Of a stretch of 64,000 bases of DNA, positions 25,994 through 34,563 are shown piece after piece. Below the pieces are notes generated by a model. It searched no databases, was not told the DNA's origin, and was given only the letters and a program-made list of their open reading frames with translations. The translations under genes were made by a program, and so were the position numbers. The stretch lies in contig CAJPFK010000001.1 of NCBI GenBank assembly GCA_905339275.1, forward strand, positions 186,001-250,000, read 5' to 3'. This DNA comes from Methylophilaceae bacterium (GTDB taxonomy: Bacteria; Pseudomonadota; Gammaproteobacteria; Burkholderiales; Methylophilaceae). Position 1 is the stretch's first letter, and every line of letters starts with the position of its first letter.

Positions 25994-26983
25994 TCAGCGG
26001 TTGGCTATCTCCTGTTCGATCAGCCACTGGCCGCCGGAGTTGCTCATGACCAAAGTCTTGCCGGTACGCTGTGACAGATGGGATGCGCTATAGTTCTGCT
26101 TGAAGGTCGCGTGAGCCTGATTGGCGCCGTCCATCGTGATTCTGATGTCGCTGATGTCCACGCTGATGCTTTTGGGCTTGCTGATGCGATCGCGGCGCAG
26201 ATTCTCCCATGCACTGCGGCTTTCACCCTTCGGGGTCTTGAAGCTGGGGCTGTAACTGGCCAGGTAAGCGTCTATATCCTTGCTGGACCATGCTTTCGCC
26301 CATTTCTGGATCGATGCCGTGATTTGTGCATTGACATCGTCGGCGACGGGCGCAGGTTCAGCCGGCTTGGCCGCTTGCTGTTTCACCTCTGCCGGTTTCG
26401 CCTGCTCAACAGGCTTTGCAGGTTCCGCCGGTTTGCTGGCCGGGCGGGCTGCAGTCATTACCGGTTTCTTTGTTGAAGAGAACAGGTCGCGGATCAGCGC
26501 CAGCTTGTTCTGCGCACGCGTATTGCCGCTATCGAGTTGCAATGCCTTGTCATAGGCTTCGGAGGCCATCCTGGCGTAAATGTCGCCCAGGTTCTCGTGC
26601 GCAGTTGCATAGCTGGGATGGGTTTTTATCGCATTTTCCAGCGCCTTGCGGGCTTTGTCGTATTGTCCCTGGTCTGCGTAGAGCACCGCGAGGTTATTGT
26701 GCGGTTCAGGCAGGTTGGGATTCTTTTCCGTGATGTCGGTAAATATCCTGATGGCTTCGTCACGCCGATTCTGTTCTGCCAGGATCACGCCCTTGATGAA
26801 CTGTGCCTGCACGTCTTTCGGGTTGGCGGCAATGTATGTGTTGATGCGCTCAAGGGCAGCAGCCTGTTGCCCCTGATTGGCAAGCTGGGCGATCTCTTTC
26901 AGATCGTCAGCCTGTGCGATGCCGAACACGAAAACGGATACCAGCAGTAACAAGGCGTTAGGCAAAGCGCGAGATAATGGCAT
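25994..26983 (-). CDS. secreted TPR protein with C-terminal NTF2-like domain
   Basis: ATG 26983 gives a signal peptide (MPLSRALPNALLLLVSVF...AQA). About three tetratricopeptide repeats follow (30-170), then a Lys/Pro/Ala-rich linker (about 180-225, PAKPVEQAKPAE) and a C-terminal NTF2-like domain (about 230-329, IQKWAKAWSSKDIDAYLASY). The same domain ends the neighbouring L,D-transpeptidase, so the two proteins probably act together in cell-wall remodelling, the TPRs serving as a binding platform. The function is inferred from context only. Confidence 0.8.
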   Translation of the reverse strand: MPLSRALPNALLLLVSVFVFGIAQADDLKEIAQLANQGQQAAALERINTYIAANPKDVQAQFIKGVILAEQNRRDEAIRIFTDITEKNPNLPEPHNNLAVLYADQGQYDKARKALENAIKTHPSYATAHENLGDIYARMASEAYDKALQLDSGNTRAQNKLALIRDLFSSTKKPVMTAARPASKPAEPAKPVEQAKPAEVKQQAAKPAEPAPVADDVNAQITASIQKWAKAWSSKDIDAYLASYSPSFKTPKGESRSAWENLRRDRISKPKSISVDISDIRITMDGANQAHATFKQNYSASHLSQRTGKTLVMSNSGGQWLIEQEIANR

Positions 26984-27137
26984 TGTGATATACTTTTCAA
27001 GTGAAATAAGTAGCAATTCTAACAATAAGCCTATTCAACATCCAATATCTCATGATATTTCTTACCGATAAATTCCGTGGCTGAATTTCAGGCTTTAATT
27101 CATATCGAAACCAGCATCCAACTTACCGTAATCAAAC

Positions 27138-28586
27138 ATGCTCAGAATCTATAATTCCATCGCTCGCGAAAAGCAGGATTTTATTCCGATTACCGCTGGC
27201 AAGGCCAGCATGTACGTGTGCGGGATGACGGTGTACGACTACTGCCATCTCGGCCATGCCCGCGTCATGGTGGTGTTCGATATGGTCAACCGCTGGCTGC
27301 GGGCATCCGGGTTCGATGTGACTTATGTACGCAACATTACCGATATCGACGACAAGATCATCAGCCGCGCCAATGAGCGTGAGATCAGCATCCAGGAACT
27401 GACCAATGAATTCATCCAGGCCATGGATGAGGATTCCGCGAAACTGGGTGTCATGCGCCCGGACATCGAGCCGCGCGCTACCGCCCATATCGCCGACATG
27501 CTCACCATGATTGGCCGGCTGATCGAAAAAGGCCATGCCTATCCTGCCGATAACGGCGACGTGTTCTATTCGGTAAACAGCTTTGAAGGTTACGGCAAGC
27601 TTTCCGGCAAATCGCTGGAAGACTTGCGCGCCGGCGAGCGCGTCGAAATCGATGCCTTCAAGCGCGACCCCATGGATTTCGTTCTGTGGAAAGCCGCCAA
27701 GCCCAATGAGCCGAGTTACGATTCCCCCTGGGGCAAGGGCCGCCCCGGCTGGCATATCGAATGCTCGGCCATGGGTGCGCATCACCTCGGTAAGCACTTC
27801 GATATCCACGGCGGCGGACAGGACCTGCAGTTCCCGCACCACGAGAACGAGATTGCCCAGTCGGAAGGCGCGCATGACTGCAAATTCGTCAATTACTGGA
27901 TGCACAACGGCTTTGTTCGCGTCGATGATGAAAAAATGTCCAAGTCGCTGGGCAATTTTTTCACGATTCGCGAAGTCCTGAAAAAATACAAGGCCGAAGT
28001 CGTGCGTTTCTTTATTCTGCGTGCGCAATACCGCAGCCCGCTGAATTACTCGGACAAGCATCTGGACGATGCCAACCAGGCTTTAACGCGGCTTTACACG
28101 GCGCTGAAGAATGTGCCGCCGGCACAAGTCGCTATCGACTGGGCAGCGCCGTTTGCCGCCCGTTTCAAAGCGGCGATGGACGACGACTTCAATACGCCGG
28201 AAGCCATGGCCGTGCTGTTCGACCTGGCAAGCGAGGCGAACCGCAGCAAGTCGGCGGAGGTTGCCGGGCAATTGAAAGCGCTGGGGAATCTGATGGGCTT
28301 GCTTGAAGAAAGTCCCGAGGCGTTCTTGCAGGGCGATGTTTCGGATACTGGGCTTCCAGGACCAGCAACGCATGACACGGCAGGCGCATTGGTTGGTGAC
28401 GGTGCAATTCCAGCCGGCACGGCCACGCATTTTTCCAAGGAAGATATCAATAATTTAATTGCCAGCAGGCTCGAAGCCAAAAAATCCAGAAACTTTGCCG
28501 AAGCCGATCGTATCCGCAAGGAACTGTCCGATCAAGGCATTATTCTGGAAGACAGCCCGCAAGGCACAACCTGGCGGCGTGCTTAG
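27138..28586 (+). CDS. cysS: cysteinyl-tRNA synthetase
   Basis: This class I synthetase charges tRNA-Cys. The HIGH-like motif HLGHA (37-41) and KMSKSLGN (about 264-271) are present. So are the zinc-binding Cys/His set (C28, C in WHIECSAMG, and the HHENE segment). The 482-aa length is slightly above average because of a short Gly/Ala-rich insertion (about 410-430) before the C-terminal anticodon-binding tail. It is followed by a strong terminator at 28610. Confidence 0.97.
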   Translation: MLRIYNSIAREKQDFIPITAGKASMYVCGMTVYDYCHLGHARVMVVFDMVNRWLRASGFDVTYVRNITDIDDKIISRANEREISIQELTNEFIQAMDEDSAKLGVMRPDIEPRATAHIADMLTMIGRLIEKGHAYPADNGDVFYSVNSFEGYGKLSGKSLEDLRAGERVEIDAFKRDPMDFVLWKAAKPNEPSYDSPWGKGRPGWHIECSAMGAHHLGKHFDIHGGGQDLQFPHHENEIAQSEGAHDCKFVNYWMHNGFVRVDDEKMSKSLGNFFTIREVLKKYKAEVVRFFILRAQYRSPLNYSDKHLDDANQALTRLYTALKNVPPAQVAIDWAAPFAARFKAAMDDDFNTPEAMAVLFDLASEANRSKSAEVAGQLKALGNLMGLLEESPEAFLQGDVSDTGLPGPATHDTAGALVGDGAIPAGTATHFSKEDINNLIASRLEAKKSRNFAEADRIRKELSDQGIILEDSPQGTTWRRA

Positions 28587-28609
28587 TACACTGACGCAGA
28601 CATGGAATG

Positions 28610-28643
28610 AATAAAAGAGGGCTCCACGGAGCCCTCTTTTATT
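28610..28643. terminator. rho-independent terminator after cysS
   Basis: A 15-bp perfect stem (AATAAAAGAGGGCTC / GAGCCCTCTTTTATT) with a 4-nt loop and flanking A and T tracts. It isolates cysS from the operator-controlled gene pair that follows. Confidence 0.9.
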
Positions 28644-28671
28644 TGGGGGCTTGCATGACCGGTTGATTGGA

Positions 28672-28689
28672 ATATACTGTTCTGTATAC
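28672..28689. promoter_or_regulatory. probable TetR operator, site 4
   Basis: ATATAC-TGTTCT-GTATAC, the same 6-6-6 dyad as sites 1-3. It lies 30 bp before the NTF2-like gene and directly after the cysS terminator, where a promoter is expected. Confidence 0.7.
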
Positions 28690-28719
28690 TTTTGACTGGT
28701 TCATTAAGCGGAGATTCGT

Positions 28720-29112
28720 ATGTCCAGTCCGGCAAGCACTACCACTGCGACTGATATCGGCGATTACGATGCCATTGCTGCCGTCGTTCAGCACTATATT
28801 GACGGCGCCCGTTCCGGCAGAGGCGTCGATATGAAACCTGCCTTTCATGAGGATGCGACCATTTATGGCTATGTCGGGCCGGACCTCTTTGCCGGTCCGA
28901 TTCAGGGCTTGTTCGACTGGAATGATCAGAACGGACCGGCAAGCGGAATCGTCTCCCGGATTGTCAGTATCGATGTGGCCGGCACGGTTGCCAGCGTGCG
29001 CCTGGAGTCGGACAACTGGACCGGGCACCGTTTCACTGATTTCTTCAATTTGTTAAAAGTGGATGATCAATGGAAAATCATGAACAAGGTTTTTCATTTG
29101 CACGCGGCATAA
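28720..29112 (+). CDS. NTF2-like / lumazine-binding-like small protein
   Basis: The 130-aa protein fits the SnoaL/NTF2-like fold of the Lumazine_bd_2 type: a helix with IAAVVQHYIDGARSG, HEDATIYGYVG, then the strands ASVRLESDNW and FTDFFNLLKVDDQWKIMNKVFH. No catalytic activity can be assigned; such proteins often bind small aromatic or cyclic ligands. An operator copy lies 30 bp upstream. The gene is 49 bp before the molybdopterin oxidoreductase gene and is probably cotranscribed with it. Confidence 0.82.
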   Translation: MSSPASTTTATDIGDYDAIAAVVQHYIDGARSGRGVDMKPAFHEDATIYGYVGPDLFAGPIQGLFDWNDQNGPASGIVSRIVSIDVAGTVASVRLESDNWTGHRFTDFFNLLKVDDQWKIMNKVFHLHAA

Positions 29113-29161
29113 TCTGATAAAAATGTTGAGCTAATAACAACTTTTGAGTGAGGAGAGCAGC

Positions 29162-31288
29162 ATGAACACACCGGTTGATTCAGTCCAGACTTTTCACGGC
29201 GGTTGCCCGCATGATTGTCCGGATACCTGTTCCATGGAGTTCAAGGTCAGGGATGGCCGGCTGATCGAGGTCAAAGGCAATCCGGAACACCCCATGACGC
29301 GTGGTGGTCTCTGCGTCAAGCTCAAGGATTATGAAAAGCGTCACTACCATCCGGACAGGCTGCTTTATCCGATGAAACGGGTCGGCCCCAAGGGCAGCAA
29401 ACAGTTTGAACGTATTACCTGGGATGAGGCGCTCGATACCATCGTCAATCGCTGGCAGGGACTGATTGCGGAATATGGGCCGCAGGCCATCATGCCTGCC
29501 AGTTATCTGGGTAATCAGGGACTGGTGCATGGGCTGAATGGTGGCGATGCCTTTTTCAACCGGCTGGGCGCCACGGTTTGCGAGCGTACCTTTTGTGGTG
29601 AAGGTTCCTGTACCGCATGGCTCCTGACGGTGGGACCGACTGCTGGCGTGGACCCCGAGAGTTTCATTCACGCCAAATATATTGTGATCTGGGCCTGCAA
29701 CTCGGTTTCGACCAATCTGCATCACTGGCATATCGTCAAGGAGGCGCAGAAGAAAGGCGCCAGGGTGGTCGTGGTGGACAGCTATGCTTCCAGGACTGCC
29801 AAGGAAGCCGACTGGCATATTGCACCCAGGCCAGGCACCGACGGCGCCCTGGCCATGGCCATGATGCATGTCATCATCAATGAAGGCTTGGTCGATCAGG
29901 ATTATGTCGATCATTACACGGTCGGTTACAGGGAACTGGCTGAACGTGCCAATACCTGCACGCCCGCGTGGGCCGAAAAGATTACCGGTATTCCTGCGGA
30001 AGACATTCGCCGGTTTGCGCGGGAGTATGCCACCACGCCGCCGGCCGCGATCCGGCTGGGCGTGGCACTGGAACGCAGTTATGGGGGCAGTCAGGCCATC
30101 CGTGCCGTGACCTGCCTGCCTGCATTGATCGGTGCCTGGCGTCATGTCGGCGGCGGCGTATTGCAGTTCCCGGTATGGGAGCATCCGTACCGGTTTGATG
30201 TCATCAGCCGGCCTGATCTGATTCCGGAAGGCACGCAAGTCGTCAATATTTTGCAGTTGGGACGCGCCCTCCTGGGCGAGATAGCGCTTAAAACGCCTAT
30301 CAAATCACTGATGATCTGGAATACCAACCCGGTTACCCAGTCCCCCGAGACAGACAAGATCATTGCAGGGCTCCAGCGCGAGGATCTGTTTACCATTGTG
30401 GCTGACCACTTTATCTCCGATACCGCGGCTTATGCTGATCTCGTGTTGCCTGCCGCCATGGGGGCCGAGATGGAGGATATGATCCTGTCATGGGGCCATC
30501 TCTACCTGACCTATAACACCAAATGCATAGAACCGCCGGGGGAGGCGATTCCGAACAATGAAATCTTCCGCCGCCTTGCAAAACGCCTGGGTTTTGAGGA
30601 GGATAACTTCAAGTGGTCGGACAGCGAATGCCTGGAACATTACGTGGCTTGGGATGCGCCGGCCTGTGAGGGGATAGACCTGAATTATCTGCGTGAGCAC
30701 GGTTTTGCCCGCCTCAAGGTCGGCACCAAGGATGACCGTGCACCGCACAAGGCGGGGAATTTCCCAACCCCTACCGGCAAATGCATGTTCTATGTCGAGG
30801 GTGCCAAAAACTTCGTGGCAGGCCCTTTCCGGCAAATGTATGAAGGCTTTCAACCAGGGGAAGACCTTGACCCCTTGCCCGGTTATGTACCGAATCGTGA
30901 GTCGGCAGATACCAACCCGGCGCTGGCAGCACAATATCCGCTGAACATCATTTCACCCAAAAGCCATGGTTTCCTGAACTCCTGCTACGCGAATGTGGCC
31001 GAAAAGATCAAGGGGCAGGGCGAACAGTTTGTCCTGATCAACCCGGCAGATGCCGATATGCGCGGCATACAGGAGAGTGCCAAGGTGCGCGTGTTCAATG
31101 GCCGTGGTGCCTTTGAGGGTGAAGCGCGTATCACGAGGGATGTCAATCCGGGCGTGGTGGTGGCAACACTCGGCTACTGGCGCCAACTCAATAATGGCAC
31201 AGTGAACTGCATCAGTGCCGCTGAGTTTGGGGATATGGGGCATTCCACTACGTTTTCGGACAATCTGGTGCAGGTGGAGCTGGGGTAG
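29162..31288 (+). CDS. molybdopterin-dependent oxidoreductase (DMSO reductase superfamily)
   Basis: The 708-aa enzyme begins with a 4Fe-4S motif (CPHDCPDTC, about 15-23, and a later Cys in GGLCVKL). The Mo-bis-MGD core follows, including WDEALDTIVNRW, SYGGSQAIRAVTCLPALIGAW and a C-terminal MGD-binding domain. No Tat signal is seen, so a cytoplasmic location is likely. The substrate is unclear: the N-terminus resembles the broad group annotated as BisC/formate dehydrogenase-like or acetylene hydratase-like. ATG 29162 is preceded by GTGAGGAGAG. Its place behind an operator-controlled NTF2-like gene suggests an inducible redox reaction on a small molecule. Confidence 0.85.
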   Translation: MNTPVDSVQTFHGGCPHDCPDTCSMEFKVRDGRLIEVKGNPEHPMTRGGLCVKLKDYEKRHYHPDRLLYPMKRVGPKGSKQFERITWDEALDTIVNRWQGLIAEYGPQAIMPASYLGNQGLVHGLNGGDAFFNRLGATVCERTFCGEGSCTAWLLTVGPTAGVDPESFIHAKYIVIWACNSVSTNLHHWHIVKEAQKKGARVVVVDSYASRTAKEADWHIAPRPGTDGALAMAMMHVIINEGLVDQDYVDHYTVGYRELAERANTCTPAWAEKITGIPAEDIRRFAREYATTPPAAIRLGVALERSYGGSQAIRAVTCLPALIGAWRHVGGGVLQFPVWEHPYRFDVISRPDLIPEGTQVVNILQLGRALLGEIALKTPIKSLMIWNTNPVTQSPETDKIIAGLQREDLFTIVADHFISDTAAYADLVLPAAMGAEMEDMILSWGHLYLTYNTKCIEPPGEAIPNNEIFRRLAKRLGFEEDNFKWSDSECLEHYVAWDAPACEGIDLNYLREHGFARLKVGTKDDRAPHKAGNFPTPTGKCMFYVEGAKNFVAGPFRQMYEGFQPGEDLDPLPGYVPNRESADTNPALAAQYPLNIISPKSHGFLNSCYANVAEKIKGQGEQFVLINPADADMRGIQESAKVRVFNGRGAFEGEARITRDVNPGVVVATLGYWRQLNNGTVNCISAAEFGDMGHSTTFSDNLVQVELG

Positions 31289-31669
31289 CGTTTATTTACC
31301 ATAACCGGCAGCAGAAAGTGGCACTCCTTGCTGCCTGGGTTCATGGCGTTGTTGATGGCCCGAAGCTCCCTCCGTAACCGCTTCGCGTAGTACAAGCAGT
31401 GCTGACTGAAGCAAACCGAATGCGTGTTTATGTCGTCGGCCCAATGTCCTTGCAGCGAGCGCACGCACGCTTATAGCGCCAATGGCCTGATCCTGGCGTC
31501 ATCGGCACGACAACGGAGAATCAATGCCAGGCTACCCGAGGCTCTGTCATTCCGGATTCGGTCCGGAGTCTCTGTACGTATCAGGTGCCTGATCAAGCCA
31601 AGCATGACAGATTGCAGTTTCTATCGATTTTTCATAAATCCTTAATATCCTCCCTTGAAAATCCGGTTC
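31289..31669. other. gene-free interval
   Basis: No convincing gene is seen in these 381 bp. A short minus-strand frame runs across it without a motif or a ribosome-binding site. The right half contains a palindromic repeat (31544-31610). Confidence 0.6.
31544..31610. repeat. palindromic intergenic repeat
   Basis: A 67-bp segment bounded by CTGTCAT (31544-31550) and ATGACAG (31604-31610). The internal self-complementary hexamers TCCGGA (31551) and TCCGGA (31562) recall the dispersed palindromic elements with a CATTCCGG core found in many proteobacteria. Only one copy is seen in this window. Confidence 0.45.
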
Positions 31670-32869
31670 ATGAACATGCTTCATGAGCCTGCGGACATTG
31701 TGCCGAACACATCTTCACAATACCTGGTACTGGTGACGGAGACCTGGCCGCCGGAAATCAACGGCGTAGCAATGACCTTGAATCGTCTGATTCAGGGCAT
31801 GCTGGCGAGGAACTGGCGGGTATCCGTTGTCAGGCCCAGGCAGCGGGACGACAACGCACCGGATAACCGGCAGCAGATTCAGCATATATTGGTGCCGGGT
31901 GTGCCGATTCCGGGGTATGCCGGATTGCGGTTCGGTTTGCCGATGTTTGAAAAACTGCGGGAAGCATGGAAAAGACAGCGGCCGGACGTGGTGCATATCG
32001 CAACCGAGGGGCCGCTTGGCTGGGCGGCACTGAAGGCTGCGCGGATGCTTGGCATCCCGGTGACGAGCAGCTTTCATACTAACTTCCACCGTTATTGCAA
32101 ATATTACAAGGCAGGCTGGTTGCGTGGCCTCATTACGCGCCATTTGCGCGAGTTTCACAATCAAACCGCGCTGACCATGGCGCCTAACGTGCTGCTTCGC
32201 CAGACTTTGCAGGATGAGGATTACCGCAATGTCGTGGTGCTGGGGCGCGGCATTGATACCGGACTGTTTTCACCCAGGCGCCGCAGCCGGAATTTGCGCG
32301 AGACCTGGGGCCTGGGTGAAGACGGTCTGGCGGTGATTTATGTCGGCCGGATGGCGGCAGAAAAAAGCCTTGGTGTGGTGGTGAAGGCTTTTAATGCAAT
32401 CCGCATGCAGAACCCGGATGCGAAAATGGTCTGGGTAGGCGATGGCCCGGAGCTGAGGAAGTTGCGGAAAAGGCACCCCGACCACGTGTTCTGCGGCGCG
32501 CAGATTGGCGGTGCCTTGGCCGATCATTACGCCTCCGCGGATATGTTCCTGTTTCCCAGCATGACAGAGACTTTTGGCAATGTGGTGACCGAGGCGATGG
32601 CAAGCGGGCTGGCGGTGGTGGCCTATGACTATGCTGCCGCTGAAATGTTTGTCCGGCCGGATGAAAACGGACTGTTGGTGACGTATGGCGACCAGAAGCA
32701 GTTTGTCGAACGTGCGGCGGCGCTGGCCGGTGACAGGGAACGATTGCGACAATTGGGCCATGGTGCCAGCAAGGCGGTAGACGGGCATTCCTGGGATCAT
32801 GTGTGTGATCAGTTCGCGGCTTATCTCCATCAGGCGCGCAATCCATTGCCATCGATCCCGGTGCCGTGA
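31670..32869 (+). CDS. glycosyltransferase family 4 (GT-B fold)
   Basis: The roughly 400-aa protein has the GT4 N-terminal TETWPPEINGVAMTLNRL block. The sugar-nucleotide-binding half has VIYVGRMAAEKSLGVVVKAF and the acidic motif FPSMTETFGNVVTEAMASGLAVVAYD (E-x7-E type). Close homologues are retaining alpha-mannosyl/glucosyltransferases acting on lipid acceptors, but donor and acceptor cannot be read here. The start is uncertain: ATG 31670 is used; TTG 31655 and ATG 31676 are in frame and none has a strong ribosome-binding site. pyrD follows after 45 bp. Confidence 0.87.
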   Translation: MNMLHEPADIVPNTSSQYLVLVTETWPPEINGVAMTLNRLIQGMLARNWRVSVVRPRQRDDNAPDNRQQIQHILVPGVPIPGYAGLRFGLPMFEKLREAWKRQRPDVVHIATEGPLGWAALKAARMLGIPVTSSFHTNFHRYCKYYKAGWLRGLITRHLREFHNQTALTMAPNVLLRQTLQDEDYRNVVVLGRGIDTGLFSPRRRSRNLRETWGLGEDGLAVIYVGRMAAEKSLGVVVKAFNAIRMQNPDAKMVWVGDGPELRKLRKRHPDHVFCGAQIGGALADHYASADMFLFPSMTETFGNVVTEAMASGLAVVAYDYAAAEMFVRPDENGLLVTYGDQKQFVERAAALAGDRERLRQLGHGASKAVDGHSWDHVCDQFAAYLHQARNPLPSIPVP

Positions 32870-32914
32870 TTCAGCAAGCCGCGATGATGGGCGGTTTTCA
32901 AGTAAAATCCGCAC

Positions 32915-33931
32915 ATGGATATTTACTCGCTACTTAAACCTTTGTTATTCCTGCTCGAAGCCGAACGTGCGCATGACTTGACCCTGAAAACGCTCAGGCT
33001 GGCAGAAAAAACCGGCTTGCCGGTTTTGCCTGGCAGGGTGCCCACCTGCCAACCGCGCCAGGTCATGGGCCTGACCTTCCCCAATGCCGTCGGCCTGGCC
33101 GCAGGCCTGGACAAGAATGCCGCCTGTATCGACGGGCTGGCGGCGCTGGGTTTCGGCTTTATCGAGGTCGGTACCGTCACGCCGCGCCCGCAACCCGGCA
33201 ACCCCAAACCAAGGCTGTTTCGCGTCAGGGAGGCGGAGGGCATCATCAACCGTTTCGGCTTCAATAACCTGGGCGTCGACACGCTGATTGAAAACGTCAA
33301 GGCTGCAAAATTCAAAGGCATACTTGGCATTAATATCGGCAAGAATTTCGATACCCCGAACGAACGAGCGGTAGAGGATTACCTGATCTGCCTGCGCAAG
33401 GTCTACGCGCATGCCAGCTATGTGACGGTGAATATTTCTTCGCCGAACACCAAAAACCTTCGCGCCTTGCAGGAAAAGGAGGTACTTTCGGCCCTGCTGG
33501 CAACGCTGAAGGCGGAGCAAACGAAACTCGCACGGGAACATGGCCGCTATGTACCGATTGCCCTGAAGATTGCCCCCGACCTTGAGCCCGGGCAGGTGAA
33601 CGAAATCGCCGACCTGCTGATGGAACATGCATTCGATGGAGTGATCGCGACCAATACCACGCTTGCCCGCGATGCCGTTAATGGAATGCAGCATGCGGAG
33701 GAGGCCGGCGGCCTTTCAGGTACGCCTGTCCGTGACAAATCGACCCTGGTGATTCGCCAACTGGCGGAACGTTTGCAGGGGCGGATTCCGATCATCGGCG
33801 TCGGCGGCATATTCTCGGGCAAGGATGCCGCGGAGAAAATCGCGGCCGGTGCGAGCCTGGTGCAGGTGTATAGCGGACTGATCTATCGCGGTCCGCAACT
33901 GGTCAGGGATATCTGTCAAACCCTGCGGTAA
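32915..33931 (+). CDS. pyrD: dihydroorotate dehydrogenase (quinone), class 2
   Basis: PyrD oxidises dihydroorotate to orotate with quinone as acceptor, at the inner membrane. The 338-aa product has the class 2 N-terminal membrane-binding helices (1-40), FMN-binding [13 protein letters not shown] and NRFGFNNLG, the catalytic Ser in [11 protein letters not shown] (about 172-182), and the C-terminal [23 protein letters not shown]. Its stop overlaps the start of the GST gene (TAATG). Confidence 0.96.
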   Translation: MDIYSLLKPLLFLLEAERAHDLTLKTLRLAEKTGLPVLPGRVPTCQPRQVMGLTFPNAVGLAAGLDKNAACIDGLAALGFGFIEVGTVTPRPQPGNPKPRLFRVREAEGIINRFGFNNLGVDTLIENVKAAKFKGILGINIGKNFDTPNERAVEDYLICLRKVYAHASYVTVNISSPNTKNLRALQEKEVLSALLATLKAEQTKLAREHGRYVPIALKIAPDLEPGQVNEIADLLMEHAFDGVIATNTTLARDAVNGMQHAEEAGGLSGTPVRDKSTLVIRQLAERLQGRIPIIGVGGIFSGKDAAEKIAAGASLVQVYSGLIYRGPQLVRDICQTLR

Positions 33932-34563
33932 TGAAGCCCGTCCTCTACTCCTACCGCCGGTGCCCGTATGCGATGCGCGCGCGCATGGCGCTGCGATATG
34001 CGGGAATTGAAGTCGAAATTCGCGAAATCTCGCTTAAGGACAAGCCGCGGCACATACTGCAATGCTCGCCGAAAGGCACCGTGCCGGTATTGGTGCTGCA
34101 TGACGGCACGGTTGTCGATGAAAGCCTGGATATCATGGAGTGGGCGCTGGCGCAGCACGATCCTGACGGCTGGCGCCGGGATATTGGGCTGGCGATGCCT
34201 TTGATTACGGAGAACGACGGCAGTTTCAAGCGCGCACTGGACAGGTACAAATACGCGGTTCGTTTTCCCGAACAACCGGCAGAAACCTATCGCAAGGAAG
34301 GGGAGCGGTTTCTGGCCACGCTGGAAGCACGTTTAAGCGGGCACCGTTATCTGCTTGGAGATGTTCTGCATCAGGCGGATGTGGCGATTTTCCCGTTTGT
34401 CCGGCAGTTTTCCATGGTCGATGCGGACTGGTTCGCAGCGTCGGCTTATCCGGCGTTGCGCTCCTGGCTGCACGGCCTTGTGGATTCCGAGCTGTTCACC
34501 GGCGCAATGCAGAAATACCCGGCCTGGGTGGAATCACCCGAGCCGGGTAATCAGCTCGCCTAG
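33931..34563 (+). CDS. glutathione S-transferase family protein
   Basis: The thioredoxin-like N-terminal domain (1-75) has a CPYA active site (11-14), the cis-Pro strand GTVPVLVL and the glutathione-binding VVDESLDIM. An all-helical C-terminal domain includes YLLGDVLHQADVAIFPFVRQF. It resembles glutaredoxin-2-like GSTs, and a thiol-transfer role is possible. The start overlaps the pyrD stop, and the end overlaps the convergent clpA stop by 4 bp. Confidence 0.88.
   Translation: MKPVLYSYRRCPYAMRARMALRYAGIEVEIREISLKDKPRHILQCSPKGTVPVLVLHDGTVVDESLDIMEWALAQHDPDGWRRDIGLAMPLITENDGSFKRALDRYKYAVRFPEQPAETYRKEGERFLATLEARLSGHRYLLGDVLHQADVAIFPFVRQFSMVDADWFAASAYPALRSWLHGLVDSELFTGAMQKYPAWVESPEPGNQLA

Noticed and set aside
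24831..26093. 420-codon plus-strand open frame
   Set aside because: Antisense to the L,D-transpeptidase and its TPR neighbour; both of those have signal peptides and recognisable domains.
31174..31464. Minus-strand 96-codon frame after the molybdopterin oxidoreductase gene
   Set aside because: Half of it overlaps that gene, it has no recognisable motif, and it has no clear ribosome-binding site.
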